Origin: PALSA-243 sp963743705
GTDB taxonomy: Bacteria; Acidobacteriota; Terriglobia; Bryobacterales; Bryobacteraceae
Direction of reading: 5' to 3'
Length of the DNA stretch: 64,000 nt
NCBI GenBank assembly: GCA_963743705.1
Contig: CAVUQS010000022.1
Coordinates: 1 to 64,000, forward strand
How positions within the stretch are numbered: position 1 is the first letter of the stretch; each line of letters begins with the position of its first letter. Positions 28,055-36,157 of the stretch are shown here, piece after piece. The translations under genes were made by a program, and so were the position numbers. The notes under the pieces are model-generated. The model saw nothing but the letters and a program-made list of their open reading frames with translations. It did not search any database and was not told where the DNA came from.

Positions 28055-28828
28055 CTAAGTCAGCGCGCAAACCCAGCCGCTGGCCGCGTCACAATACCAC
28101 ATGACGCCTTGATAGAGATCAAGGCCGTGCGGCTCCGGGTCATTGTTCGTCAGCTTGATTTTGGCCAGCAGGCGCCCGTCTTTGGGATCCATCTTGTAAA
28201 TCTCGCGTTCCGTGGAACCCACGCACCAAAGAAAACCATTGTCCCAGGCAAGGCCGTGCGTGCGGACAGTGGGAGCGGGAATACTGCGGACGATCTGGCC
28301 TGACTCGGGCTCCATGAGATAGATCTTTCCCGAGGCGGGAACCGCCATCCAATAGTGGCCATCTACCCATTTCACGCCGTGCGCTCCGGAAGGCGTTGTC
28401 AAATTGCCGTAAAGGCCGGCCCCCGGAGTATCGAAAGATTTCAGGGTGCTGCCCGTTTTCGGATCGACCTTCAGCGTCTTCAAAGTCTTGGTTGAGCCGA
28501 TCCACCAAGCGCCGTCGCCGAAGGTGATTCCACTTCCGTGCATGGATTCCGTTTGGACCTGATGGATGATGGAACCATCTTTGGGATTTACTGTGAACAC
28601 CTTGTTCGGATCGACTTGGTCCAAAATCCAAAGATTGCCGTCCGGCGCGAACTGGAGATCATTCGGCATCCTGATGCCGGGCGTCTTGAACCGTTTCTCC
28701 AGACGCTTAGGAATGACCGGCAGGGTTTCCTTCTCATCGCCGGCAGCAGCTTTCACGCGAGGAGCTACAGCGAGGGCCGCCGTGGAGATCAAGAGATTTC
28801 GTCGCGAGAATTCTTTCCGTGCCTGCAT
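28055..28828 (-). CDS. Tat-exported beta-propeller protein, paralogue of 21269-22156
   Basis: A 257-residue protein with a twin-arginine leader (FSRRNLLISTAALAVAP) and beta-propeller blades such as PDGNLWILDQVDPNKVFTVN, GAWWIGSTKTLKTLKVD and GFLWCVGSTEREIYKMD. The last blade ends GVMWYCDAASGWVCAL, closely matching its paralogue. It resembles streptogramin-lyase/SMP-30 propellers without an identified active site. It is divergent from the MmgE/PrpD gene; 28829-28938 must hold both promoters. Confidence 0.75.
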   Translation of the reverse strand: MQARKEFSRRNLLISTAALAVAPRVKAAAGDEKETLPVIPKRLEKRFKTPGIRMPNDLQFAPDGNLWILDQVDPNKVFTVNPKDGSIIHQVQTESMHGSGITFGDGAWWIGSTKTLKTLKVDPKTGSTLKSFDTPGAGLYGNLTTPSGAHGVKWVDGHYWMAVPASGKIYLMEPESGQIVRSIPAPTVRTHGLAWDNGFLWCVGSTEREIYKMDPKDGRLLAKIKLTNNDPEPHGLDLYQGVMWYCDAASGWVCALT

Positions 28829-28938
28829 CCAATCCCCCTTCTCGTGCTCGAGCCTGGTTCCGCGGATTCTAGACGATTATGATAGGTTCATCAGCGAACG
28901 GGAAGCGGAATTTTATCGCTGAAAATCGGGGTGAGCAA

Positions 28939-30444
28939 ATGACGCGGCGAAGCTTAGGCAGATTGGCGGCCCTCGGCATCGCGGGCCACGGAATATCCGC
29001 GGCGGCTGTCGATGAACAGCAGTCCGCGGCTGGCAAGCCGGGAGAATCGGCCAACGTAACCGGCTATGCCGCTGACTTCATCGTGAAGACGCGCTTCGGC
29101 GATCTTCCGGGCGAGGTGATCGATCTGGCCAAGAAGTCGATTCTTGATGGGTTGGGGCTGGCGCTGTGCGGTTCCGTCGCGAAATCCGGCCAGATCGTTC
29201 GAACGTATCTGAACTCGGAGGGCCTGATTTCGAGCGGTTCGCATGCAGCTACGGTCATCGGTTCTTCGATGAAGGCTCCGGCGCGATTCGCCGCCTTTGC
29301 GAACGCGATCGGCATCCACGCCGACGACTACGATGACACTCAACTCGCCGTTGCGGAAGATCGCGTCTATGGGTTGCTCACGCACCCGACTGCCCCAGTG
29401 CTTCCGGCGGCGTTGGTAGCGGCTGAAATCCGCTCGATGTCAGGCAAAGAATTGCTGCTTGCCTATAACGTAGGAGTTGAAACGGAATGCAAGATTGCGG
29501 AGGCCATCAATCCGCGGCATTACGAAGACGGATTTCATTCCACGGGCACAATCGGCTCGCTAGGCGCCGCAGCGGCGGTCTCGAAGATTTACGGATTCGA
29601 AAAGGCCCAGGTGTTGACCGCGTTAGGAATCGCGGCCAGTGAAGCTGCTGGGCTTCGCGAGAACTTCGGCACCATGACAAAGCCCTTCCATGCGGGGCGC
29701 GCGGCCGAGAGCGGCATCGTCGCGGCGGATTTTGCGACGTTGGGGTGGACGGCGGCGGAGAAGATTCTCGAGGCGCCGCGAGGATTTTTCCAGGCTGAGG
29801 GAGGGGGCTTCGATTCCAGCGCCATTATGAATAAGCTCGGACGCCCTTGGACTTTTGTTTCGCCCGGTGTTTCCATCAAACCATTTCCATCCGGGTCATT
29901 AACGCATCCGGGTATGACCGAGATGCTTCGCCTCATTCGAGAGAACCGCATCACAGCAGACCAGGTGGAGCGCGTCACCGTCGGCGCCAACCGCAACTTC
30001 CCGAATGCTCTGATTCATCACAGGCCCAAAGATAGTCTTCAAGCAAAGTTCAGCATGGAGTTTTGCATGGCCTCACTGCTGTTGTTCGGAAAGGCGGGCC
30101 TGAGCGAATTCACGGATGCCGTGGTGAACCAACCCGCAGTTCAAGAGATGATCACGCGCGTTGACTTCGGCGTGGACCCCGCGGCGGAGGCTGCCGGGTA
30201 CAACAAGATGACGACGATCATCGGCATCAAACTGAAGGACGGGCGTACGATTTCAGGCCGTACGGAGATAGCGAAAGGCAACCCGGCCGATCCGATGTCC
30301 TATGACGAGGTTGCCGCAAAGTTTACGGACTGCGTCAGTTTCGCAAAGTGGCCGGCGAACAAAGCCAAGGCGATCGTGGCAACGGTGCGCAGGCTGGAAG
30401 AGGTGAAGAATGTCCGCGATTTGACAGGGCTTTGCGCCGGCTAA
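28939..30444 (+). CDS. Exported MmgE/PrpD-family protein
   Basis: A 501-residue member of the MmgE/PrpD family, which includes 2-methylcitrate dehydratase and cis-aconitate decarboxylase. Family marks are the N-terminal helix bundle (FGDLPGEVIDLAKKSILDGLGLALCG), the HADDYDDT active-site stretch, HPTAPVLPAALVAAE, the AGLRENFGTMTKPFHAGRAAESG segment and the FSMEFCMASLL region. The ATG at 28939 follows GGGGTGAG and opens a twin-arginine signal (TRRSLGRLAALGIAGHG), so the enzyme is probably exported. Known relatives are cytosolic, which makes the substrate uncertain. Confidence 0.82.
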   Translation: MTRRSLGRLAALGIAGHGISAAAVDEQQSAAGKPGESANVTGYAADFIVKTRFGDLPGEVIDLAKKSILDGLGLALCGSVAKSGQIVRTYLNSEGLISSGSHAATVIGSSMKAPARFAAFANAIGIHADDYDDTQLAVAEDRVYGLLTHPTAPVLPAALVAAEIRSMSGKELLLAYNVGVETECKIAEAINPRHYEDGFHSTGTIGSLGAAAAVSKIYGFEKAQVLTALGIAASEAAGLRENFGTMTKPFHAGRAAESGIVAADFATLGWTAAEKILEAPRGFFQAEGGGFDSSAIMNKLGRPWTFVSPGVSIKPFPSGSLTHPGMTEMLRLIRENRITADQVERVTVGANRNFPNALIHHRPKDSLQAKFSMEFCMASLLLFGKAGLSEFTDAVVNQPAVQEMITRVDFGVDPAAEAAGYNKMTTIIGIKLKDGRTISGRTEIAKGNPADPMSYDEVAAKFTDCVSFAKWPANKAKAIVATVRRLEEVKNVRDLTGLCAG

Positions 30445-30479
30445 CCACCACCGTTTTTTGTTCGTTTTCTGCTACTATA

Positions 30480-30509
30480 TTCGTATATTCGATATTTTGA
30501 ATATACGAA
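30480..30509. promoter_or_regulatory. Operator of the arsR-sulP operon
   Basis: A perfect 11-bp inverted repeat (TTCGTATATTC at 30480-30490 and GAATATACGAA at 30499-30509) with an eight-base spacer ends on the base before the ATG. A TACTAT -10-like element lies at 30473-30478. The site would cover the transcript start and the initiation codon, as expected for autorepression. There is no ribosome site, so the mRNA may be leaderless. Confidence 0.65.
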
Positions 30510-30851
30510 ATGCAGAATGCTCTTCGACAATTCAAGGCTGACTTTTTTCAAGCACTGGCACACCCGACCCGCATCGCCATCGTGGAGCAGCTCCGCGACG
30601 GCGAACTATCCGCTGGGACTTTGATCGAGCGGCTGGGAATTGAGCAGGCGAATGCATCGCAGCATCTCTCCGTCCTGCGGGCCAAGAACATTGTTTTGGG
30701 ACGGAAAGCCGGCAATCAGGTGTTCTACTCTGTGCGACATCCGCTCATCATCGAGGTGTTGGATGTGATGCGGCGGTATTTTCATGTGCACATGAGCGAG
30801 GTGTTGGCGACGCTGAAAGCGGTCGATAAGGCGGAGAAAGCGCACCGATGA
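30510..30851 (+). CDS. ArsR-family winged-helix regulator
   Basis: A 113-residue DNA-binding protein with the ArsR fold: FFQALAHPTRIAIVEQL opening helix, the helix-turn-helix TLIERLGIEQANASQHLSVLRAKN and the wing GRKAGNQVFYSV. The metal-binding CxC of classical ArsR/SmtB proteins is absent, so it probably senses something other than a soft metal through that site. It overlaps the SulP transporter by four bases (ATGA) and probably represses the operon through the inverted repeat at its start. Confidence 0.9.
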   Translation: MQNALRQFKADFFQALAHPTRIAIVEQLRDGELSAGTLIERLGIEQANASQHLSVLRAKNIVLGRKAGNQVFYSVRHPLIIEVLDVMRRYFHVHMSEVLATLKAVDKAEKAHR

Positions 30852-32536
30852 GCTTCTCGCAATGGGCCCCCGAATCGTGGCGCTGCCTTCGCTCTTATTC
30901 GCGCGCGGATTTTTCCGCGGATCTGCTCGCCGGCGTCACCGTTGGGTTCGTCGCGTTGCCGTTGGCGATGGCCTTTGGCATCGCGTCGGGAGTGACTCCG
31001 CAAGCAGGGCTATATACCGCGATCGTTGCGGGCGGCTTGATTTCGGCCCTGGGCGGGTCCCGCATGCAGATCGGTGGCCCCACGGGCGCTTTCGTCGTGA
31101 TCGTCGCCGGGATCGTCGCGAAGTTCGGCATCTCCGGTCTGGCGCTCGTAACCCTGATGGCCGGAGCCATGCTCGTGCTCATGGGATTGACAGGGCTTGG
31201 CGCCGCGGTCAAGTTCATTCCCCGCCCGGTCACGATCGGGTTCACCAACGGCATTGCCCTGTTGATCGCGTCAACCCAGATCAAAGATTTTCTGGGACTC
31301 CGAACCGGCGATGTACCCAGCGAGTTCCTCCCGCGGATGGCGGCGCTGGCACGGCATATAGGAACGCTTTCCGGGCCGGCGGTAGCCGTTTCCGTCGCGT
31401 CCCTCGCGATTATTCTGGCGCTGCCCCGCCTTACAAAACGAGTTCCGGGATCGATCGTGGCGATGCTGGCCTGCACCGCGTTCGTCGCATTGAGCGGGCT
31501 TCCTATCGAAACTATCGGCTCCAAATTTGGCGGCATTCCGACCGGGTTTCCCAAATTCGCCTTCCCTCATTTCAGAGCCGATCAGATCACACTGCTGCTG
31601 CCTTCGGCGTTTACCGTGGCGTTGCTGGCCGCGGTCGAGAGTTTATTGTCGGCCGTGGTCGCGGACAGTATGAGCGGCACGCGGCACAATTCGAATGTCG
31701 AACTTGTGGCGCAGGGAATCGCCAATCTTGCGTCGCCGCTATTTGGCGGCATTCCTGCTACCGGCGCCATCGCGCGCACAGCGACCAACATTCGAGCGGG
31801 CGCACGGACTCCGATTTCGGGCGTGATCCATGCGATCACGCTGCTGCTGATCGTTGTAGTTGCGGCTCCCCTCGCGCGCTTTGTACCCCTCGCCACGCTA
31901 TCGGCCGTTTTGTTTGTGGTGGCGTACAACATGGGTGAGTGGAAAGAAATCCGGACGATTTTGCGGCTGTCCAAGGCCGATATCACGGTGTGGGCCTCGA
32001 CGTTTGCCCTGACGGTTTTTGCCGATCTTACGGTGGCGGTCGAGGTGGGAATGATTCTGGCGGCGCTGTTGTATATCTACCGGATTTCACAAACCACGAC
32101 GGTTGGCGTGGTGACGGACGACTACATTCGCGCAGGGCGTCCACACGTGTTGCAGGATAAAGATGTTCCGGAGTATGTATCGATACTTCGAATCCACGGG
32201 CCTTTCTTGTTTGGCACTACGGAGAGGCTGGCTGAGGCAACCGCGGATTTGGACGCATTCCCGGCAGTCGTCATCGTGCGGCTGCGTAACATGACTGCGC
32301 TCGACGCGACCGGGCTGCACGCGCTTGAGGTATTCGCCATGCGATTACGCAAGTCGGACAGAACGCTTCTTCTCTGCGGAGCACGCGATCAGCCCGCCCG
32401 ATTGCTGCAGCAGGCGGATTTCGTCGAGCACGTGGGGCCGGAGAATATACTTCCGCACGTTGAGGCTGCTTTGAAACGGGCTGAAGAAGTCAGCGCCGAG
32501 TTCGCGGACCGTGCAATGATTCGGTTGCGGCCCTGA
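30848..32536 (+). CDS. SulP-family anion transporter with C-terminal STAS domain
   Basis: A 562-residue inner-membrane transporter for sulfate, bicarbonate or a related anion. The SulP core is clear: DLLAGVTVGFVALPLAMAFGIASG, then QIGGPTGAFVVIVAGIV, and FTNGIALLIASTQIKDFLG, with 12-14 membrane segments. The cytoplasmic STAS domain follows from about residue 440 (VSILRIHGPFLFG; VVIVRLRNMTALDATGLHALE). Pairing with ArsR is also seen for bacterial SulP genes of the sulfate or carbonate type. Substrate cannot be decided from sequence. Confidence 0.9.
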   Translation: MSFSQWAPESWRCLRSYSRADFSADLLAGVTVGFVALPLAMAFGIASGVTPQAGLYTAIVAGGLISALGGSRMQIGGPTGAFVVIVAGIVAKFGISGLALVTLMAGAMLVLMGLTGLGAAVKFIPRPVTIGFTNGIALLIASTQIKDFLGLRTGDVPSEFLPRMAALARHIGTLSGPAVAVSVASLAIILALPRLTKRVPGSIVAMLACTAFVALSGLPIETIGSKFGGIPTGFPKFAFPHFRADQITLLLPSAFTVALLAAVESLLSAVVADSMSGTRHNSNVELVAQGIANLASPLFGGIPATGAIARTATNIRAGARTPISGVIHAITLLLIVVVAAPLARFVPLATLSAVLFVVAYNMGEWKEIRTILRLSKADITVWASTFALTVFADLTVAVEVGMILAALLYIYRISQTTTVGVVTDDYIRAGRPHVLQDKDVPEYVSILRIHGPFLFGTTERLAEATADLDAFPAVVIVRLRNMTALDATGLHALEVFAMRLRKSDRTLLLCGARDQPARLLQQADFVEHVGPENILPHVEAALKRAEEVSAEFADRAMIRLRP

Positions 32537-32558
32537 AGATGCACGCACCGGAGTTGCT

Positions 32559-32888
32559 GTGTCACACCCTGACCAGACAATCGATGAATTGCTGCGGACC
32601 GCGATCGCACAGAAGCGATTGATCCGGCTGAGGTACCAAGACAAAGAGCGGATTGTGGAACCTCACGATTACGGGATCCACAAGGGTTCTCCGAAACTGT
32701 TGGGGTATCAGGTGGGCGGCGCCAGCAGCGGGCGGCTTCCGAACTGGCGCTGGATGGAGACGGCGATGATTTCGGACCTTCGTATTCTGGATCAGAGCTT
32801 TCCGGGCAGCCGCCCTACGCCTTCCGGAAAGCATCAACACTGGGACACGCTCTTTATCCGGGTGGAACCGGCGGCCCCAAGCGAATAG
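32559..32888 (+). CDS. Stand-alone WYL-like domain protein
   Basis: A 109-residue protein starting at GTG. The sequence IDELLRTAIAQKRLIRLRYQDKERIVEPHDYGIHKGSPKLLGYQ follows the pattern of WYL ligand-sensing domains (helix, RLRY strand, R-x-VEP strand). WYL domains are normally fused to a winged helix, but here there is no DNA-binding part. It lies 22 bases after the SulP gene on the same strand and may be co-transcribed. The family call is by pattern only. Confidence 0.6.
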   Translation: MSHPDQTIDELLRTAIAQKRLIRLRYQDKERIVEPHDYGIHKGSPKLLGYQVGGASSGRLPNWRWMETAMISDLRILDQSFPGSRPTPSGKHQHWDTLFIRVEPAAPSE

Positions 32889-32901
32889 AACGCTAGCGGG
32901 G

Positions 32902-33225
32902 TTACTCGCCCAATTCGATTACGGTGCTCGATCCGCCGAGCTCGACGCCGGTGATCTGACGGGCGCCATCGCGGGTCTTCGAATCCACGGCGGTCTGGTT
33001 AAACTTCTTGCCCAGGTCCTGCGCCTTCACCGGCGTCAGGTATTTCTTGCCGGTCTCCACGTTGGTAAACACGGCGAAGCCGGGGATCACTTTCACTTCG
33101 TACTTTCCGGCGGCGATTTGCCTGCCGTCGACCATCGAGGGGGTGCTCAGGGTGAAGTCGTAGGACTTCGCGCTCGCGATGCCAGCCAAAGCCAAGGTTC
33201 CGATGAGAAGCAACGATTTTGTCAT
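32902..33225 (-). CDS. Small exported protein of unknown function
   Basis: A 107-residue protein with a clear signal peptide (MTKSLLLIGTLALAGIASA) and a predicted all-beta mature part (YDFTLSTPSMVDGRQIAAGKYEVKVI...VFTNVETGKKYLTPVKAQ). The ATG at 33225 is chosen because AAGGA lies upstream and the signal begins there; an upstream in-frame extension to 33321 is unlikely. Similar small secreted beta proteins are common in Acidobacteriota. I cannot assign a role. Confidence 0.75.
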   Translation of the reverse strand: MTKSLLLIGTLALAGIASAKSYDFTLSTPSMVDGRQIAAGKYEVKVIPGFAVFTNVETGKKYLTPVKAQDLGKKFNQTAVDSKTRDGARQITGVELGGSSTVIELGE

Positions 33226-33363
33226 TTTCAGTTTTTCCTTTTGGGGCGAACCGGATTTGCTTTCGCTTTGGTTGGCTCGCAATAGTGTAGGCGCGGCGCC
33301 CCCGGCGCAGGTGACTACCACCGGAAGGGTATATACGGTCGCGGAGCGCCGGTAGAGCCGGGT

Positions 33364-33539
33364 TTACTGCTTTTGATAGATGCGGACGTAATCGACTTCG
33401 AAGCGCGCCGGCATTTGCGTGCCCGCCGGGTCGCCGCCGGCATCCCCGCCGATCGCCTGGTTCAGAATGATCGAATGCGCCTGGCGGAAGTCCAATCCAT
33501 GCGCCAGACGTGAAACTTCCACGCTTCACGGCGATGCCG
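33364..33539 (-). pseudogene. C-terminal remnant of a family GH16 glycoside hydrolase
   Basis: On the reverse strand two frames hold pieces of a GH16 (laminarinase/agarase-like) domain. The upstream piece reads WKFHVWRMDWTS (about 33520-33490), matching the conserved FHVWRMDW strand. Then, in another frame, comes LDFRQAHSIILNQAIGG and the terminal strand FEVDYVRIYQKQ with a stop at 33364-33366. The roughly 40 residues that normally separate these parts are missing, and so is the whole catalytic region. This is a deletion remnant. The remaining gap 33226-33363 shows nothing else. Confidence 0.6.
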
Positions 33540-33549
33540 CTACGGACAC

Positions 33550-34245
33550 TTACTGCGGGCGGCGAAAGATTCCTAAATAAGCAGCTTTGCCGCGTACATG
33601 GCCGGCCATCGCCTGAAAAACGGACGAACGAATCGCCTGCGCGTTTGGATTGGGATCTTGCGGCCCTTGCGGATTGACTTTGACGTCTAGAGCCGCGTCG
33701 AGGGCGTAGAGATCCAAGATGTAGTGATGCATGGGTCCGGTGGCCGAGGCGCCCGGTCCGCGATAACGTGAGCCGCTGACGCTGATCTGCCGCGTGCCGT
33801 CGGGTAACTCGAAGCTGTCGCCCATACCTTGGGGCAGGCTGGTGGCCGTGCCGGGAACGTTCCAGAGTAACCAGAGTAATAAGTCGTCGGTGGAGTTGCC
33901 GGCGAGCGCATCGGCGTCGTGAAATACCAGCACGAAGCTCGCTGTGCCGGCGGGCGGCGTGCTCCATTGAATTGCGGGCGATACTTCGGGCCCGGCCTGG
34001 GTGTACCGTAGCGGGATCATTCCGCCGTCCGGCCAGGCGGTAGTGGTGATGGTCAGGTTGGCAAAGGCGTTGCCGCGTCCACGGCCGCCACGTCCGCCTC
34101 CGCGACCACCTCGAGCGGCTTGCGGGGATGCGGGCGGCGCCGCTCCCTGTTGTTGGGCGCTCAGGTGGCGAACGGTGAAGGCGGCGGCCAGGAGAGCGAC
34201 GGCAGCGCCGGCAACAAAGAAACGGGCGGATGGAAGTGACAACAT
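33550..34245 (-). CDS. Exported PEBP-family protein (YbhB/YbcL type)
   Basis: A 231-residue secreted member of the phosphatidylethanolamine-binding protein family. After a signal peptide (ending HLSAQQQ) comes a Gly/Arg tract (RGGRGGGRGGRGRG), then the PEBP domain: IPLRYTQAGPEVSPAIQWSTPP, the ligand-site strand ASFVLVFHDADAL, LLWLLWNVPGTATSLPQG, and GPMHHYILDLYALDA with the second pocket motif. The bacterial proteins have no agreed role. It follows the DUF1028 gene by 18 bases and is probably in one transcript with it. Confidence 0.82.
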   Translation of the reverse strand: MLSLPSARFFVAGAAVALLAAAFTVRHLSAQQQGAAPPASPQAARGGRGGGRGGRGRGNAFANLTITTTAWPDGGMIPLRYTQAGPEVSPAIQWSTPPAGTASFVLVFHDADALAGNSTDDLLLWLLWNVPGTATSLPQGMGDSFELPDGTRQISVSGSRYRGPGASATGPMHHYILDLYALDAALDVKVNPQGPQDPNPNAQAIRSSVFQAMAGHVRGKAAYLGIFRRPQ

Positions 34246-34263
34246 ATCTGTATCTCCTGGCGG

Positions 34264-35118
34264 CTAACGTTTGAAGTCGGGATGAGCCTTCAACCACGCT
34301 TCATAGCGCAGGCGCAGCGTTTTCACCGGGTTGAGATTCTCGCCGGGCTGGATATTGAAGGCAGGTCCATGATTCGGCTGAGAGACCGTGACATACATCG
34401 CGTACTTGCCGTCGTTGTGCGAGTTAGGTTGATTGGCCGGGCCGTTAGTATCTTGAGGATCCGCGGCCAGTATGTAGGCGACGAGCGAGGTGCGCGTGGT
34501 GCAAGGAATGGAGCTGCTGGCGGCCGGGACGGCGGGGGTCTGGCAGGTGCAACGGCTGTCGCCGCCGGCGGCATCGGCAGCTTCCATGGCGGCCATGACG
34601 CGATCAGTGACTCCACCCTGCGCGGCGAGGAACGCCTTCACAGCGTTGGGAACGACGGACCCGGAGCGAAGAATATTGCCCTGGATCGAATAGAAGATAT
34701 CGGTCCCCGGGACTTGGCCGTGCACATCCTGCGTTACGAAGCCGTTGGTCAGGCCGGAGTGGCCAGCCATGCGGCCCTGAAGATCGACGATGCCATATTG
34801 GCGGCCTTGAAATCCGGGATCCTGGCTGAGCAATTCGATGATGCGCGCGGGCTCCGTGCCGCGCTGCAATTCGTCAAAGACGAGCGTCTGATTTTGATGG
34901 GTGGCGCTGTCCACGCCTGCCTGGCAGGCGGCGACGCCCTTACCAGGCACAACCACGGCCTGGACGTCCTTCAGAAAATCGTCAGTAGTGCCAGTACACG
35001 TGGAGGACGCGATGACGACGCGCCCAGTGGCGCGGTTCACGGCAATGACGGACCATGTCGCGAAGACGGGCAGTTCGCAAACGAAGAAAACGGACAACAG
35101 CAGGATGGCTTTTCGCAT
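34264..35118 (-). CDS. Exported DUF1028-family protein
   Basis: A 284-residue protein with a signal peptide (MRKAILLLSVFFVCELPVFA) and the DUF1028 fold, predicted to be Ntn-hydrolase-like: TWSVIAVNRATGRVVIASSTC, then VPGKGVAACQAGVD, QYGIVDLQGRMAGHSG and YSIQGNILRSGSVV. Activity of the family is not established. Several Cys residues in the mature part fit an oxidising compartment. It is 18 bases upstream of the PEBP gene; a 66-base gap separates it from IclR on the same strand. Confidence 0.8.
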   Translation of the reverse strand: MRKAILLLSVFFVCELPVFATWSVIAVNRATGRVVIASSTCTGTTDDFLKDVQAVVVPGKGVAACQAGVDSATHQNQTLVFDELQRGTEPARIIELLSQDPGFQGRQYGIVDLQGRMAGHSGLTNGFVTQDVHGQVPGTDIFYSIQGNILRSGSVVPNAVKAFLAAQGGVTDRVMAAMEAADAAGGDSRCTCQTPAVPAASSSIPCTTRTSLVAYILAADPQDTNGPANQPNSHNDGKYAMYVTVSQPNHGPAFNIQPGENLNPVKTLRLRYEAWLKAHPDFKR

Positions 35119-35184
35119 GGCGTTTCTCGCCGGCGGTCCGGCGATGTTTGCGATTGTACGCTAAAGCGGGCCCGGATTGGGCGT

Positions 35185-36003
35185 TCAGCGTTCCTGGCTG
35201 CCAATCGCCTGGCTGATGGCGTTTGCGACTTCCATGACCTGTTCGGCGCACTTGGCGTAGCGGTCTTTGGGAAAGCGGATGGAAGGGACGGAGACTCCAA
35301 TCGACGCGATCACGGCGCCATCCTTATCGCGGATAGGGGCGGCTACGCAGCGGATGCCTTCTTGATATTCGGACTCATCCGTGGCGTAACCACGGCGCTT
35401 GATCTCGGCGCAAGCCCGAGTGAGACGGTCTATGGAAGTAACAGTCTGCGGCGTGTATCTGGTAAGTTCCTTGGAACCCAGAATAGACTTCAAATGCGCC
35501 GCGGTGCAATCGGCCAGCAAAGCCTTGCCATGCGCGGTGCAATAAAGAGGCACGGATTCACCCGTCCGCCCGGCCACGGCAATCATATGACTTACTGTTG
35601 CATGGCCGATAAAAAATGCCTGCTTCCCCTCCCGCACGGCAAGATGGGCGGTCTCATTGGTCTTGCTGGCGAGTCGTTTCAGGGGCTCATGACTGACAGT
35701 AACCAGCATGTTGCTCCAATCGTACTCGCGCGAGAGACGCCAGATAGACGGCCCGAGAATGTAACCCTTGCCGCGGCTCGAAATCGCCAGGAATCCACGG
35801 CGCTTCAACGTATTGGCCAGACGAAAGGCGCTGCTGCGGTCTAAGCCGAGAAGGTCGGTCAACTCGCCTAATGCCACCGGACTGGGGGACTTAGCCACGG
35901 CTTCGAGAATTACTAAACCCCGATCAAGACTCTGGATAGACGGCGTTTCCCGTGTAGTTCTCTTGACTTTTTTCTTCGCGGCTGTTTTCTTAGTTCGCAA
36001 CAT
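35185..36003 (-). CDS. IclR-family transcriptional regulator
   Basis: A 272-residue regulator. A basic N-terminal tail (RTKKTAAKKKVKRTTRE) precedes the IclR winged helix (SIQSLDRGLVILEAVAKSP; LGELTDLLGLDRSSAFRLANTLKRRGFL) and the GAF-like ligand domain (TAHGKALLA; GYATDESEYQEGIRCVAAPIRD). IclR proteins usually control catabolism of aromatic or sugar acids. The ATG at 36003 starts the basic tail; an open extension to 36258 is unlikely. It is a candidate for the shared operator seen at 39984-40004 and 42267-42287. Confidence 0.9.
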   Translation of the reverse strand: MLRTKKTAAKKKVKRTTRETPSIQSLDRGLVILEAVAKSPSPVALGELTDLLGLDRSSAFRLANTLKRRGFLAISSRGKGYILGPSIWRLSREYDWSNMLVTVSHEPLKRLASKTNETAHLAVREGKQAFFIGHATVSHMIAVAGRTGESVPLYCTAHGKALLADCTAAHLKSILGSKELTRYTPQTVTSIDRLTRACAEIKRRGYATDESEYQEGIRCVAAPIRDKDGAVIASIGVSVPSIRFPKDRYAKCAEQVMEVANAISQAIGSQER

Positions 36004-36157
36004 CTGGGAAGGACGCCCCCTGGCCCAACCAGTGTAGCGAATCGCACTCTTACGACGGCGATTGCCATTAGGCTCCTCAGGGCTCTCCAAACCATCCGGA
36101 CTGGGTTGGATAGTTGCCGGTAACCGAGCCGCTTTCGGCGTAGCATTCAGTTGTAAA

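Noticed and set aside
32999..34297. 432-codon reverse-strand frame covering the small exported protein, GH16 remnant and PEBP gene
   Set aside because: The real genes in other frames have signal peptides and family motifs. This frame is Arg/Pro/Ser-rich without structure.
34282..35844. 520-codon open frame on the forward strand
   Set aside because: It runs antisense to the DUF1028 and IclR genes, has no ribosome site or family features, and reflects the open antisense frame common in GC-rich coding DNA.
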